Positions 9,030-19,930 of a stretch of DNA of 64,000 nt are shown in pieces. The notes beneath the pieces are model-generated. The model did no database searches, was not told where the DNA came from, and was given only the letters and a program-made list of their open reading frames with translations. The translations under genes were made by a program, and so were the position numbers. The DNA is taken from contig NC_085137.1 of the NCBI RefSeq assembly GCF_035046485.1, positions 317,327,164-317,391,163 on the forward strand, in the 5' to 3' direction. The stretch is from Aedes albopictus. Lineage: Eukaryota > Arthropoda > Insecta > Diptera > Culicidae. The first letter of the stretch is position 1; each line of letters starts with the position of its first letter.

Positions 9030-11339
9030 AATAATGAAAACATATGTCTAATTTGTTATTAGACTAAGTATAACAACTACCAGATTTTTTTTTTTTGATA
9101 TTCATTTGAAAGGATTAGTTCGGCGTTCTGATGACTATTCCGGCGATTCACTTATTTGTTTGCGGTGGTAGTATGATAATATTCTTGAAGTTTTCTTGTC
9201 CATCTTATGCACCTGAAATGATATTGATTGAAGGTTTTGAAAAGAAAAATGAAATTACTGAGATCATTACTGACACATCGCATTATAACATTTTGACAAA
9301 TGTTATTTTCATAATCGAAAGTATTTATTTCTCGTATATTTTTTTATAACTTTCTGTATTTAATTGTATTTGCTCTATATTTTCTTTTCCTTTACCTGAG
9401 TTTTTTTTACTAACACAATTTGACCTACATGTATCATCGTTTGTTTTCTTTTTCTATTGAATAATTAAATGATTGTTAATAGCCACAGATGTGATAAATT
9501 GTGAAAATGCAAATGCAAGCCATGTGCTATTACGATCCCTTATAGTATTATATGTAGCTTTTACAAGAAGTTTATTACAAACCGGAGGATATTCATACTG
9601 TTTATTCTGTTGATTGCAAAATTCACGTCAATAAAACACAATACCATATCTCGGCGGTCTACTGAACAAGTGGAAATATAAAATACTAGTTTTATGAATA
9701 TTAATGAACCTTCTTAAATGGGATGCCTAACTTCGTAGATAAATTCTTTGGTACTTACTACCTATCATAATACATTTCCATTGCAGTATACCACTTGCTT
9801 AAATTTACAGTTAAATTTGTACACATCGACTGATGTGGTTCATAATAATAATGATACTTCTTCAGTTGTAAAGCGTGCTTCTCATTGTTTCAAACGCAGG
9901 GCAAACAATCATTGAAAACAAAAATTCAATGATTCCTTTAAAAAATCAGTTATGTATAGTTTTTCCTTATTTTTTTCTTCCGTGTTTTTACTTTGTTTTC
10001 GCATACACGTTTTAATTATTTTATTTATTACAAGTGAACAACTGGATTGATCCACATATAAGCTCAAGATATAAAAATTAAATCTACAAAATATCTATCC
10101 TGTCAGTTAAGGGATACGTATAGCACCATTTTATTTATTTTTACGTGAGAACGATCAATATTGAAACAGTAATGTCATCCAATGACTCGATATTGGTTCA
10201 CGCGATTAGTTTGACATATTGCTGTAGCTGTTTAATCATATATATTTCTTTTCAGACAGCTTTTAATATTATTAAGTTAGTTTTTCAGTGATATAAATGC
10301 AAAACTAATAATAGTATGTATTACTGATATGATGTATGAAACGATGATGAATCCAAGAAGATACCCTTCAAAATCATTCTCGAGATTGTATCAAAGATAT
10401 AAAGCAGGTAATAATGACTTTCATACTGAAAGATTGGTGCACTAGATAACATCAGTGACTAGATTCACATACAACATCTGATGCAATTAGTTTTGCATTG
10501 TTTGTCCTTTTATTAATAATAAGGGCTAGAATTTCAAAGACTCTTATAATTTTTCTATAAATGGTAAGTAGTGGACCGAAAGAATACACATCCATATAGA
10601 ATACTCTAAGCACTACGAATTTAAAACTACTCATTAGATTGTACATTCATTCGTTAGATTTGTTGTCGTTATGATTATCAAATATGTGAAGTGACGTTAA
10701 ACTTTCACACCACGAACACCTGTTGAACTTGTCGTAAACGCACACTTAGTGTCTCAGAGTTTAATAATTGAGAACTACATTTTCCAATGGGATATGTAGC
10801 ATATCAACGACGTTCTACATTAGAAGCCTGAATAAATGAAGTATTTTTCTCAGCAGTAGATTTAAGATGCAAAGTACTATGTTCAAAATGTCATCAAACA
10901 GAAATTATACGAAAAATTTTCAATACTTCTGTTAGATTAGAATTTCTAAAGGCTCAATTTATTATAATTAAATCCAAGGACTTATTTCTTGTAGCTTTGA
11001 GATTAAAGCTTTCACAAACACATTTCATTTTGTTAGAAAAAAAATAATGAATCACTTTTACAATGGTTATGGAATCAATATGGAAATATTTACCATCATG
11101 ACGAAACATAAAAATAGCCTAACACTTTCACGTTAAGATTGCTTTCCAATGGCCAATCCCAAAGGAGGGTTAAAACAGCTAAGTGTTAGTTTTCGGCATG
11201 AGTTCGTTATTACAATCATCAAAGGCATGGATTGGGGATATTCGTCTCCATCTTCGTTTGGTAACCTAAGTACCGCTCTTACCTTAGCATTTCCAGAAGT
11301 GTAGTTTATGACGTTCAGGTTTTTCAATCACACGATTTG
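9030..11339 (-). other. AT-rich non-coding interior of the LARD-like element
   Basis: About 2.3 kb of AT-rich sequence with only short frames on either strand (60-70 codons, no motifs). No RT, gag or integrase signature is seen. A non-coding interior of this size flanked by LTRs fits the large-retrotransposon-derivative class. Confidence 0.6.
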
Positions 11340-11660
11340 TTATCCTGCATATTTGCCAGGATCCATAACTCTCGGTGTCTTGCTCAGATTTCCTCAAATT
11401 TCCTCTCTCTTTGCTCAACCAGTTGTAATGGTCAATTGCCAATTGGCGTCAGTGTTGGTGTCTTGCATGGAGTAGAAACATTATCTTGGATTTGCTTGCT
11501 TCCGCTCAACCTTCCATTATGGACACCAATCAAGGTTCCATAACTCTCGGTGTCTTGCCAGAAGCTTCCTACTCTCTGCTCAACCTTTCCATTATGAAAA
11601 TCACCCTGCAAAATTGCCAGTTTTCATAACTCTAGGTATCTTGCCAGGAGTACTTATACC
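11340..11660 (-). repeat. Dispersed module CATAACTCTCGGTGTCTTGC in the LARD leader
   Basis: Three near copies of CATAACTCTCGGTGTCTTGC occur near 11363, 11538 and 11622, with a partial one near 11455. Each is accompanied by GCTCAACC-type sequence. On the element's own strand they lie a few hundred bases from the primer-binding site, once the BEL insert is removed. A leader position would suit RNA packaging or dimerisation signals, but that is an inference. Confidence 0.5.
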
Positions 11661-11916
11661 ATCGGTCCAGAAAGGTGTTATTGAAATAAGAGTATCTTAA
11701 CTAGACCTCTTCAATTTCAATATTTACCAACCTCTTCTGTGGACATGGTTTCATTTCCTTTGAGACATTCAATGAATTGGTCTCGGACCTGTATCCCGGG
11801 TTCTAGTGTTACGGAATGTCGCATTGCATGGATTTAGAATTGATCATAACTCCGGGTTCTGCGACGCATACTTCATCCCTAAGAGCCAAATCTCTTAACA
11901 TCCATCGCAATGACAT

Positions 11917-12212
11917 TGTTCGGTCTTCCGTCCGAATGGTTTGTACGTCAGATTTGAAATATTTTTTTTTTTTGTGTGGTCAACCAGTTTGGCCTACTAC
12001 GCTCAGTCAAAAGCATCGCTTCACCCTTTGAAATCGGAAGCGAAGTAACGCATCGTTAGCGGAAGAGAGAAATAACGCACAACCGTGCAGCATAAATTTT
12101 CAGTACAGTCCACGAAGGCAAAGGAAACGGACGCAATAAAGCTAAGTTTAAATTTTAAATTCGCGTGTTCGTGTTTCGGAAATTTTCTGATGACAAAGCC
12201 CAATACCAAACA
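11917..12212 (+). repeat. 5' LTR of the BEL/Pao element (296 bp)
   Basis: It begins TG and ends CA and contains a 12-T run, one shorter than the 3' LTR. A TGGTCCGTTCCGAAC string at 12217, four bases after the LTR, is the best primer-binding-site candidate. I could not assign the tRNA. Confidence 0.9.
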
Positions 12213-12487
12213 ATTTTGGTCCGTTCCGAACCGGATAAGCTCCGTGAGCACGGGTTTTGTGCGGAATTTTTCCGAAACCGTGGTGAAAAGTTGGACAAGC
12301 CACTGCGGTGGAAGAGTGTTCGATGCAAAAGTGATTGGTGACAAAATGGCGGACTAGAGTGATTGAAAATCGAAAACTAAATGTGGAAGCAAAATCATAA
12401 AATGTTTCTGGTGTGGCTCGTAAACTAGTGGTGGAATGCAAGTTCATTTGCATTCTTTATTTCTGTGGTGGAATTTCTATTCGAGCA

Positions 12488-15400
12488 ATGTCGGAGAAAA
12501 GTGAAAAAAGTAAAAAAAGCCATGGCGAAGGCGATGGCGAAGAAAACGTCAATGAGGAGGTGGAAAGCAAAGTGAAGCTGCTCATCCGGAAGCGCGGCCA
12601 GTCGATGGCTAAAGTTACCAGAGCGAGAAAAGTGATCATCGAAACCGGACATGAGCTCACTAAGCCGCAGCTGGTGGTCTACCAGAAGCAGCTAAACCAA
12701 TACTACTCCGAGTGGCATTACTACCACGACCAAATACTCGAACTCATCGAGGACGATGTAGTGCACGACCACATGGATAATTGCGACAAGTTTGAGGAAA
12801 AATACATGGAAGTGCTGACGGCGCTGGAGGAAGTATCCATTTCGCTCGGAGTATCAACCCACCCAGCGGCGAATTGGAATGAAGCAAACCAACAGGCGGA
12901 TCGACAGGACAAAATCATCATCCAACAACAGCCGTTGAAAGTCCCGATGCCAACTTTCGACGGAAAGTATGAAAATTGGCCAAAATTCAAATCCATGTTT
13001 TTGGATTTGATGAGCCGGTCTCGGGACTCCGATGCCATAAAATTATACCACCTGGATAAAGCTCTTATTGGTGGTGCCGCCGGAATGCTGGATCCAAAAA
13101 CGATCAGCGACAACAATTATGCCCACGCCTGGCGCATATTGGAGGAGAGATTCGAAAACCAGCGTGTAATAGTGGACAACCATATTCGTGGTTTGTTGAA
13201 TTTGAAAAGGATGTCCAAGGAATCCTACACGGATCTGAGGGAACTGTTGGATGAGTGTATCCGACATGTGGAAAATCTGAAATTCCACGGTCAAGCGCTA
13301 ACCGGAGTATCCGAGCTCATGGTGGTGAACCTTCTAACGGGAGCATTGGATAAATACACGCGGAAGCAATGGGAGTCAACACTGGACCATGGAGAACTAC
13401 CGAACTACTACGACACAATTACGTTTCTCAAGACGCAGTGCAACATTCTAGAGCGGTGTGAGGCCGCTAGCGAATCGACAAAAAGTATTCAACCAAAACC
13501 CGCCGCTTCGTCAAAGATTCCTGCCTACAAATCTCATGCGGCTATTTCGTCTGAGAAGTCTCCACTCGAGTGTGATTTCTGTGGTGGCGACCACATCAAC
13601 TTTAGTTGCCCGGAGTTCCGTAAGCTGAACACAAGCCAGAGAACAGAGAAGGTGAAGACATCCAGGCTATGCTTCAATTGTCTCCGAAAAGGACATAGTG
13701 CCAGAGAATGTGGTTCAGACAAATCCTGCGCCCAGTGTAGAAAACGCCACAACACGTTGCTGCATTTTGAAAACTCACTATCGTCCAATTCGTCGAGCCA
13801 ACTTGTGGAGTCCCTTCCGGAGGAATCAATAAACGAGGAACTAAAGCCGGAAGCAGCATCGACGACTAACTCGGAGGAGCGAGCAAGTGGTTCAACAGTA
13901 ACGTCGTGCACATGCAACCAAAAATCATCCGAATCGCAAGTATTTCTAATGACGGCCGTCGTCCAGGTGATGGATAATTCCGGAGGAACGCATCGGTGTC
14001 GCATTCTCTTGGACTGCGCCTCGCAGGTTAACACCATTCGTGCTGAACTGGCATCGAAGCTGGGTCTACCAACGAAACCGGTGAGCACTGTGGTAATCGG
14101 TGTAAATGGTAAGCGAAGCCACATCACTCAAGAGGTAAGCGTATCTTTGAAATCCCTATACGACGGTTTCCAAGCAAAAGTGGAATGTCTGGTCATGGAT
14201 CAAGTGACCAGTAGTCTTCCGACCTTATCGGATGACATCGATTCCTGGGAGCTTCCATCCGGAATCCAATTGGCGGACCCGACGTTCTACGTCCCGGGAG
14301 AGGTAGACATCTTGCTCGGGGCAAAGCATTTCTGGAGTGCCATGAAGAGTGGCAAACGCAAACTTGGAGTTGGATTCCCTGAGCTCCGTGAAACTCATTT
14401 TGGCTGGGTGGTAGTCGGGACTCGTTCGAAGGGATTTTCTGCTGTTCAAACGTTGAGTTGTAATGTCCTTTCTCTCCAAGATCTCAACAGTACCGTCGAA
14501 CAGTTCTGGGAGCTGGAACAGCTCCCTAGCAGTCCTCTTTTTTCCTCCGAAGAAGTTTCTTGTGAAGAATTCTATCAGCAGTCGCATAAACGAGATGAAT
14601 CTGGTCGCTATGTTGTTGGTCTCCCTTTCAAAAATGGTGACAGTGAATTGGGTGAGAGTCGTACCATGGCCTTGAGACGATTTCTGCTACTTGAAAGGCG
14701 GTTGGAGCAAAATCCTGAGCTCAAGCATGAGTACTCGAAATTTCTGCGGGAATATGAAGATATGGGTCACTGTAAAATCGTGGACGAATCGAAGGATGCA
14801 CCCGGTAGCAAGTCATATTACCTGCCGCACCACGCGGTGTTGCGACCGTCAAGTACCTCGACTAAATTAAGGGTCGTATTTGATGCGTCTGCCAAATCGT
14901 CATCTGGTGTCTCTCTAAACGAGCTGTTAATGGTAGGTCCTACAGTTCAAGACAGTTTGTTCGCTATCCTGCTGCGTTTCCGACGATTCCCGTTTGTCTT
15001 CAGTGCCGATCTCTCCAAGATGTATCGACAAATACGTATGGATCAGAACTGCATCAATTACCAACGGATTTTCTGGCGAGAGAATTCCACGGATCCGCTC
15101 AAGGTTTTTGGTCTGAATACGGTAACCTATGGCACTGCTTCCGCACCCTTTCTGGCCACCCGCACTCTCGTCCAGTTAGCAGAGGATGAACATGAAAGGT
15201 TTCCTGTTGGTGCTCAAATTTTAAAGGACGATTTCTATGTCGACGATTGTCTCAGCGGATTTGAAACACTCGAAGAAGCAGCACAGGCCATCGGTGAGCT
15301 CAGAGGAATCTTGCATGAAGGTGGATTTTCAATTCATAAATGGTGCTCGAATACACAGCAGCTGCTTGATTTAGTTCCTAGGGATGAATGGGAGAAACAA

Positions 15401-17806
15401 ACCGATATTGCCGAAATATCGTACTCGAACAACAATCACACCGTGAAGACTTTGGGGTTACTGTGGGAGCCTGAAAAAGATCAATTTCTATTCAGCACGA
15501 ATTCTGATTCTTCCTGCGATGATGTCATACCTACCAAACGAGTGGTTCTGTCCACGATTGCCAGAATTTTTGATCCGTTGGGACTGATTTCTCCCGTGAT
15601 TGTGCTAGGAAAACTGCTAATCCAGGATGTGTGGGTAGATGGTCTTGACTGGGACGAACCGTTACAAAATGGTCTTCTGCAACGGTGGGTCGAGTTCAGG
15701 TCGTCATTATGTCGTGTGGCCGAGATCAGTATTCCGAGAAGTGTATGCAGCCCGGCTCCCATGCGCGTGGAACAGCATGGGTTTGCGGATGCGTCTAAGC
15801 GAGCATATGGTGCGTGTGTATATCTGCGATGTGTATATCCTGACGGCTCCATCACAATGCATCTTCTGTGCAGCAAATCTCGAAACGCCCCTAGACCGGA
15901 ATTAAGTATCCCCCGTTTGGAACTGTGTGCGGCTCAGTTGCTGACTCGTTTAATCTTGAAAACCACGGAATCTTTGAAGATGGACTTTGACGATGTCGTG
16001 CTCTGGTCAGATAGCCAAATCGTACTAGCCTGGTTAAAAAGAAATCCGCATCAGTTGGAGGTCTTCGTCCGGAATCGTGTTACCGAGATTGTTGCTGGAA
16101 CGAGTCACTGTTCTTGGAAGTACATCAAATCCAAGGAGAACCCAGCAGATGCGGTGTCACGAGGAAAGTCTGCTGGCGAACTATTGAATGACGATCTTTG
16201 GTGGCACGGACCTTTTTTCCTTCGTCAAAATATCTACTTGGTAGAGGTTCCTCCTGAGCTGGCAGATGAAGAAATCCCTGAGCTCAGAAACGTTGTAGCC
16301 GCACCAATTGTTGAGGTTTCGTTAGAAGACTTTCCAATTCTTTCCAAAGTCAGCAACTTCCGCAAACTTCAACGAATTTTTGGTTACATACTTCGATTTG
16401 CCCAAAATTGCAGAAGCAGGAACAATCGAATTGTTTCGAATCACTTGACCATCCTTGAGCTTCGCCGATCGATGAGGACTCTGGTTGGTTTGATGCAGCG
16501 CACCAGTACACTGGGAGATGACTACAAACGAGTTCTACGAAGTGAGCCATGCAAGCAGATCCAATCGCTTAATCCTTTCATCGACGACGGGGTGCTGAGA
16601 GTAGGTGGGAGAATACAAAAATCAAAATTGGAATACGAGTGCAAACATCCAATGATACTACCGTCAAAGCATCCTGTGACAGACTGCCTAATCAGAACAC
16701 TACACGAGGAAAATCTTCACGTGGGGCCATCTGGGTTGCTAGCAGCGCTTCGTCAACGGTTCTGGCTGATAAATGGCAGGTCAGCAGTTAGAAAGGTTAC
16801 GCGTGCATGTGTTGCGTGCTTCAGATCCAAGCCTACTGAATTAAATCAATTAATGGGAAATTTGCCGGAATGCAGAGTTTCACCGACAGCTCCGTTTGAA
16901 TCTACAGGAGTGGATTTTGCCGGTCCGGTGCACATCAAGTATGGAGCAAGGCGTCCCATGGTTGTAAAGGCGTACATATCAGTTTTCATTTGTATGAGTA
17001 CCAGAGCGATTCATCTTGAGCTAGTGTCCGACTTGACTGCGGAGGCCTTTATAGCAGCACTTCGTCGCTTCACGAGTCGCAGAGGATACCCTCGTCGAAT
17101 CTTCTCTGACAATGGTTTGAATTTCGTCGGGGCAAACAAAGATTTGAAAGAGCTGGTACGGGTCTTCAAAGATCAACAGACACTGAAAGGGATAAATGAA
17201 TTTTGTCAACCTCGTGAAATAAGTTGGAGCTTCATACCACCTAGGGCTCCAAATTTTGGCGGATACTGGGAAGCGGGTGTAAAAAACGTGAAAACTCACC
17301 TCAAAAGAGTACTCGGAAAAACGCCACTCAGCTTTGAAGAATATGCCACGACTCTGACCCAGATAGAAGCTATTCTGAATTCTCGGCCTTTATTTGCCGA
17401 CAGCAGCGATCCAACTGAGCCTTCTGCGATAACACCTGGTCATTTCTTGATCGGCAGAGAACTGACTGCAATCCCTGAGCCTACGTACGATGACAGCCGA
17501 AGCACATCATGCCGTTGGAAGCATTTGCAATCAATCAGAGACCACTTCTGGAAGCGGTGGTCCGCTGAATATCTCACCCAACTTCAGTCTCGAGGAAAGT
17601 GGTCCGTCCGGGCACCAAATGTAAGGGAGGGAATGGTTGTCCTGCTTCGAGAAGAAAATTTACCCCCACAAGTTTGGAAGCTCGCAGTTATCACAAAAAC
17701 TTACCCAGGGGATGACGGTGTTGTGAGGGTTGTGGACTTGAGAACAGCGGATTCGGTGTTTCGTCGATCTATATCGAAAATTGCTCCCCTTCCAATTGAG
17801 AATTGA
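12488..17806 (+). CDS. BEL/Pao Gag-Pol polyprotein, about 1772 aa, intact
   Basis: The frame is open from 12413, but the first in-frame ATG is at 12488 (MSEKSEKSKK), giving 1772 residues. An N-terminal charged and coiled region leads into a gag domain with the MPTFDGKYENWPKFK motif of the DUF1759 family. Zinc knuckles follow (CDFCGGDHINFSC at about 362, CFNCLRKGHSAREC at about 395, CAQCRKRH after it). The protease region has Asp509 in LLDCASQ, where DSG/DTG-type residues are usual. RT carries YVDD at 917-920. RNase H carries FADAS (Asp about 1101) and WSDSQ. Integrase has a His/Cys zinc region near 16650-16820, then Asp1476, Asp1541 and Glu1595. The C-terminus reads VREGMVVLLREENLPP...VVDLRT, typical of BEL integrases. 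The product would assemble particles, copy the RNA and integrate the DNA. Confidence 0.95.
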   Translation: MSEKSEKSKKSHGEGDGEENVNEEVESKVKLLIRKRGQSMAKVTRARKVIIETGHELTKPQLVVYQKQLNQYYSEWHYYHDQILELIEDDVVHDHMDNCDKFEEKYMEVLTALEEVSISLGVSTHPAANWNEANQQADRQDKIIIQQQPLKVPMPTFDGKYENWPKFKSMFLDLMSRSRDSDAIKLYHLDKALIGGAAGMLDPKTISDNNYAHAWRILEERFENQRVIVDNHIRGLLNLKRMSKESYTDLRELLDECIRHVENLKFHGQALTGVSELMVVNLLTGALDKYTRKQWESTLDHGELPNYYDTITFLKTQCNILERCEAASESTKSIQPKPAASSKIPAYKSHAAISSEKSPLECDFCGGDHINFSCPEFRKLNTSQRTEKVKTSRLCFNCLRKGHSARECGSDKSCAQCRKRHNTLLHFENSLSSNSSSQLVESLPEESINEELKPEAASTTNSEERASGSTVTSCTCNQKSSESQVFLMTAVVQVMDNSGGTHRCRILLDCASQVNTIRAELASKLGLPTKPVSTVVIGVNGKRSHITQEVSVSLKSLYDGFQAKVECLVMDQVTSSLPTLSDDIDSWELPSGIQLADPTFYVPGEVDILLGAKHFWSAMKSGKRKLGVGFPELRETHFGWVVVGTRSKGFSAVQTLSCNVLSLQDLNSTVEQFWELEQLPSSPLFSSEEVSCEEFYQQSHKRDESGRYVVGLPFKNGDSELGESRTMALRRFLLLERRLEQNPELKHEYSKFLREYEDMGHCKIVDESKDAPGSKSYYLPHHAVLRPSSTSTKLRVVFDASAKSSSGVSLNELLMVGPTVQDSLFAILLRFRRFPFVFSADLSKMYRQIRMDQNCINYQRIFWRENSTDPLKVFGLNTVTYGTASAPFLATRTLVQLAEDEHERFPVGAQILKDDFYVDDCLSGFETLEEAAQAIGELRGILHEGGFSIHKWCSNTQQLLDLVPRDEWEKQTDIAEISYSNNNHTVKTLGLLWEPEKDQFLFSTNSDSSCDDVIPTKRVVLSTIARIFDPLGLISPVIVLGKLLIQDVWVDGLDWDEPLQNGLLQRWVEFRSSLCRVAEISIPRSVCSPAPMRVEQHGFADASKRAYGACVYLRCVYPDGSITMHLLCSKSRNAPRPELSIPRLELCAAQLLTRLILKTTESLKMDFDDVVLWSDSQIVLAWLKRNPHQLEVFVRNRVTEIVAGTSHCSWKYIKSKENPADAVSRGKSAGELLNDDLWWHGPFFLRQNIYLVEVPPELADEEIPELRNVVAAPIVEVSLEDFPILSKVSNFRKLQRIFGYILRFAQNCRSRNNRIVSNHLTILELRRSMRTLVGLMQRTSTLGDDYKRVLRSEPCKQIQSLNPFIDDGVLRVGGRIQKSKLEYECKHPMILPSKHPVTDCLIRTLHEENLHVGPSGLLAALRQRFWLINGRSAVRKVTRACVACFRSKPTELNQLMGNLPECRVSPTAPFESTGVDFAGPVHIKYGARRPMVVKAYISVFICMSTRAIHLELVSDLTAEAFIAALRRFTSRRGYPRRIFSDNGLNFVGANKDLKELVRVFKDQQTLKGINEFCQPREISWSFIPPRAPNFGGYWEAGVKNVKTHLKRVLGKTPLSFEEYATTLTQIEAILNSRPLFADSSDPTEPSAITPGHFLIGRELTAIPEPTYDDSRSTSCRWKHLQSIRDHFWKRWSAEYLTQLQSRGKWSVRAPNVREGMVVLLREENLPPQVWKLAVITKTYPGDDGVVRVVDLRTADSVFRRSISKIAPLPIEN

Positions 17807-17832
17807 GCTTCACTTCTTTCCGGGCGGGTGGA

Positions 17833-18129
17833 TGTTCGGTCTTCCGTCCGAATGGTTTGTACGTCAGATTTGAAATATTTTTTTTTTTTTGTGTGGTCAA
17901 CCAGTTTGGCCTACTACGCTCAGTCAAAAGCATCGCTTCACCCTTCGAAATCGGAAGCGAAGTAACGCATCGTTAGCGGAAGAGAGAAATAACGCACAAC
18001 CGTGCAGCATAAATTTTCAGTACAGTCCACGAAGGCAAAGGAAACGGACGCAATAAAGCTAAGTTTAAATTTTAAATTCGCGTGTTCGTGTTTCGGAAAT
18101 TTTCTGATGACAAAGCCCAATACCAAACA
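17833..18129 (+). repeat. 3' LTR of the BEL/Pao element (297 bp)
   Basis: Same sequence as the 5' LTR except for one T/C difference and one extra T in the T-run. It is preceded by a short G-rich stretch (GGGCGGGTGGA) that may act as the polypurine primer. Confidence 0.92.
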
Positions 18130-18256
18130 GACATTCAAACTAGAATTCATCCCTAAGAATACCAGGTATCCTTCCTCTTGTGAACATACTTACGATCCGT
18201 AAAACCATTCACTATGCTTATCAATAATTTCGATTTCAGCGTCGATTTTCTAATTC

Positions 18257-18271
18257 TCCGTCGTCGCCAAA
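18257..18271 (-). promoter_or_regulatory. Primer-binding-site candidate of the LARD-like element
   Basis: On the minus strand TTTGGCGACGACGGA begins directly after the 5' LTR end (TCCTACA). A TGGCGAC start resembles primer sites I associate with tRNA-Arg-primed insect elements such as 412/mdg1. That match is from memory. Confidence 0.6.
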
Positions 18272-18394
18272 TGTAGGAATGAGAAGTCTTTACTGCTTGG
18301 TGGTTGAAACAAGAATGAATATTTTATTGTCTGTCATCATTAGTACTACTTCTCCATGGCTACCTAGATTGTTCCAGCATACTAAGATCCTACA
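18272..18394 (-). repeat. 5' LTR of the LARD-like element (123 bp, intact)
   Basis: It starts TGTAGGA and ends TCCTACA, with AATAAA on the minus strand. It is identical to the split LTR at 7728-9013. Confidence 0.88.
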
Positions 18395-19700
18395 GCATCC
18401 CAGAAGGAATTCCTGAAGCATTTCCTGAAAAATCATTGAAAGAATACCTATTGAAATCTTTGAAGAAACCTCCATGAGCAATCCATGGAAGAATACCTGG
18501 AAAAAGTACTGGGGAAATATCTGGCGCAGTTTAAAGAGGCATCACAGCAGAAATCGATTGATAAATTCTAGCATGAATTCCAGGAGAATTTCCAACAAAA
18601 TTTTCTAAAGGAATTTCAGAAGAAATACCAAGAGATTTTCGTATAGGAATTCCAAGACGAACCCCCAGGAACTCTATAGAGGATGTCCGACTGGGAAATC
18701 TAATAGAGGAATCATAATGAAATCTCTAGAGGAATTACAGTCGAGTCTCCTATTAAACGCTGCCACCCACTTTACGCCCACCGCAATTTCTCAGCTGTCT
18801 TGAATCCAATCCAGCTGATTTTTTTAGAGCAGCTAGTGCTTATTGTAGACTCATCACATACAAAAAATGAACTAAATTGGTTAGAAGACAGCCTGGAAAA
18901 CGCGATGAGCGTGAAGTGGGTTGCAACGTCTAATAGGAGACTTGACTGTACTATATAAGTAATAACCGAAGGCATTAATAATGGAAAATTTAGAAAAAAT
19001 CCTAGAAGGATCCCTGAAGGAATCCTAAAACAAATTCTTGAAAAAAAATCCCTAGGAAAACCGCTAGATTTATTCATCAGTAGGTTGGCTTCAGCGGCAC
19101 GTTCTCCTCAATTTGGGAAATTTGTGCCATCCGTAGATTTATTTATGGACTAATGCACGGAGTAATTCAAATAGGCATTAATGCAGAAATATCTACAAAA
19201 TTCTCTGAACTCTGAATACATCACCAGATGAGTTCCTGTTGAAATAACTGGATAAAGTCCTACAGGAATACCGGCAAGAATTTCTGGAGGCATTTCAGCA
19301 GGAGTTTCTGAAAGAATCCCTGGGGGTATCATAGGAAGAATGCATGAACAATTCTTAGGAGAATATCTGAAAGGGTTCTTATAGAAATTTCCAGAAAAAA
19401 TCTTGGAAGAACTCCAGAAGAAGTTCCTGGACTACAGATATGTATGGAAAAATCCCAGCAGGATTTCTTGAAAGAATCACTAAGGAAATCACTTGCAGAA
19501 GAAATTATTGAAGAAACCCCTGGACTGGATACGTCGCTGTAGGAGTTCATATAGATTTTTATGGAAAAAGATCTGAATGAGAACTATTAGCGGAATTCTC
19601 GGAGAAACACCAGCAAAAATACTTATAAGAAACGAAGCAAAAATTCTGAAAGGAATCGAAGCAAGAATTTCTGGGGTAATCTCACCTTGAAATCTCTAAG
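18395..19700. repeat. Degenerate GGAATTYC-type short-period repeat tract
   Basis: Drifted units such as GGAATTCCTGAAG, AGGAATTTCAGAAG and GAAATCTCTAG recur across the stretch. It is the host sequence into which the LARD-like element inserted: similar units occur just left of 7723. A MITE at 18739-18948 interrupts it. Short frames are repeat artefacts. Confidence 0.65.
18739..18948. mobile_element. 210-bp TA-flanked MITE, TIR CAGTCRAGTCTCCTATTA
   Basis: Inverted ends of about 40 bases start CAGTCRAGTCTCCTATTA and are flanked by TA on both sides (18737-18738, 18949-18950). A TA target and CAG-type end suggest Tc1/mariner/pogo mobilisation. No transposase is present. Confidence 0.8.
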
Positions 19701-19930
19701 GGTTTTTAATGGACAAATCCCTGAAATTCCGACAGCAATTTTTGAAGCAATCCAAGCAGGAAATTTACAATATAAAACTCATAATAAATTTCTGGAGCAA
19801 TCCTAACAAGCAAACCTGGAGGAATCCCAGAGATGCCGGAAAGAAGAAGAAAATCGGAAGACTTGTAATCACAACAGGCAGCGTTTATTGTTAGTTCTGT
19901 TTCAGAGGAAATTAAGAAGAATAGTCTTCA

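Larger units (their letters stand above)
11917..18129 (+). mobile_element. Complete BEL/Pao LTR retrotransposon
   Basis: LTRs at 11917-12212 and 17833-18129 begin TGTTCGG and end ACCAAACA. They differ by one substitution (T/C in CACCCTTY) and one base of T-run length. A 5-bp duplication, GACAT, flanks the element (11912-11916, 18130-18134). One uninterrupted frame encodes gag, protease, RT, RNase H and integrase. The element is inserted inside the LARD-like element. Near-identical LTRs and an open frame mean recent insertion and possible activity. Confidence 0.95.
7728..18394 (-). mobile_element. Large non-autonomous LTR retrotransposon (LARD-like), host of two nested elements
   Basis: The two 123-bp LTRs (7728-9013 with an insertion, and 18272-18394) are identical at every base I compared, starting TGTAGGA and ending TCCTACA. 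GCATC flanks the whole unit at 7723-7727 and 18395-18399. On the minus strand the order is LTR, a primer-binding-site candidate (TTTGGCGACGACGG), interior, polypurine tract (GAAAAAAGGGAGAGAA) and LTR with an internal AATAAA. After subtracting the nested BEL element the interior is about 3.0 kb and shows no gag, protease, RT or integrase. It must be mobilised in trans. The partner is unknown. Confidence 0.85.
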
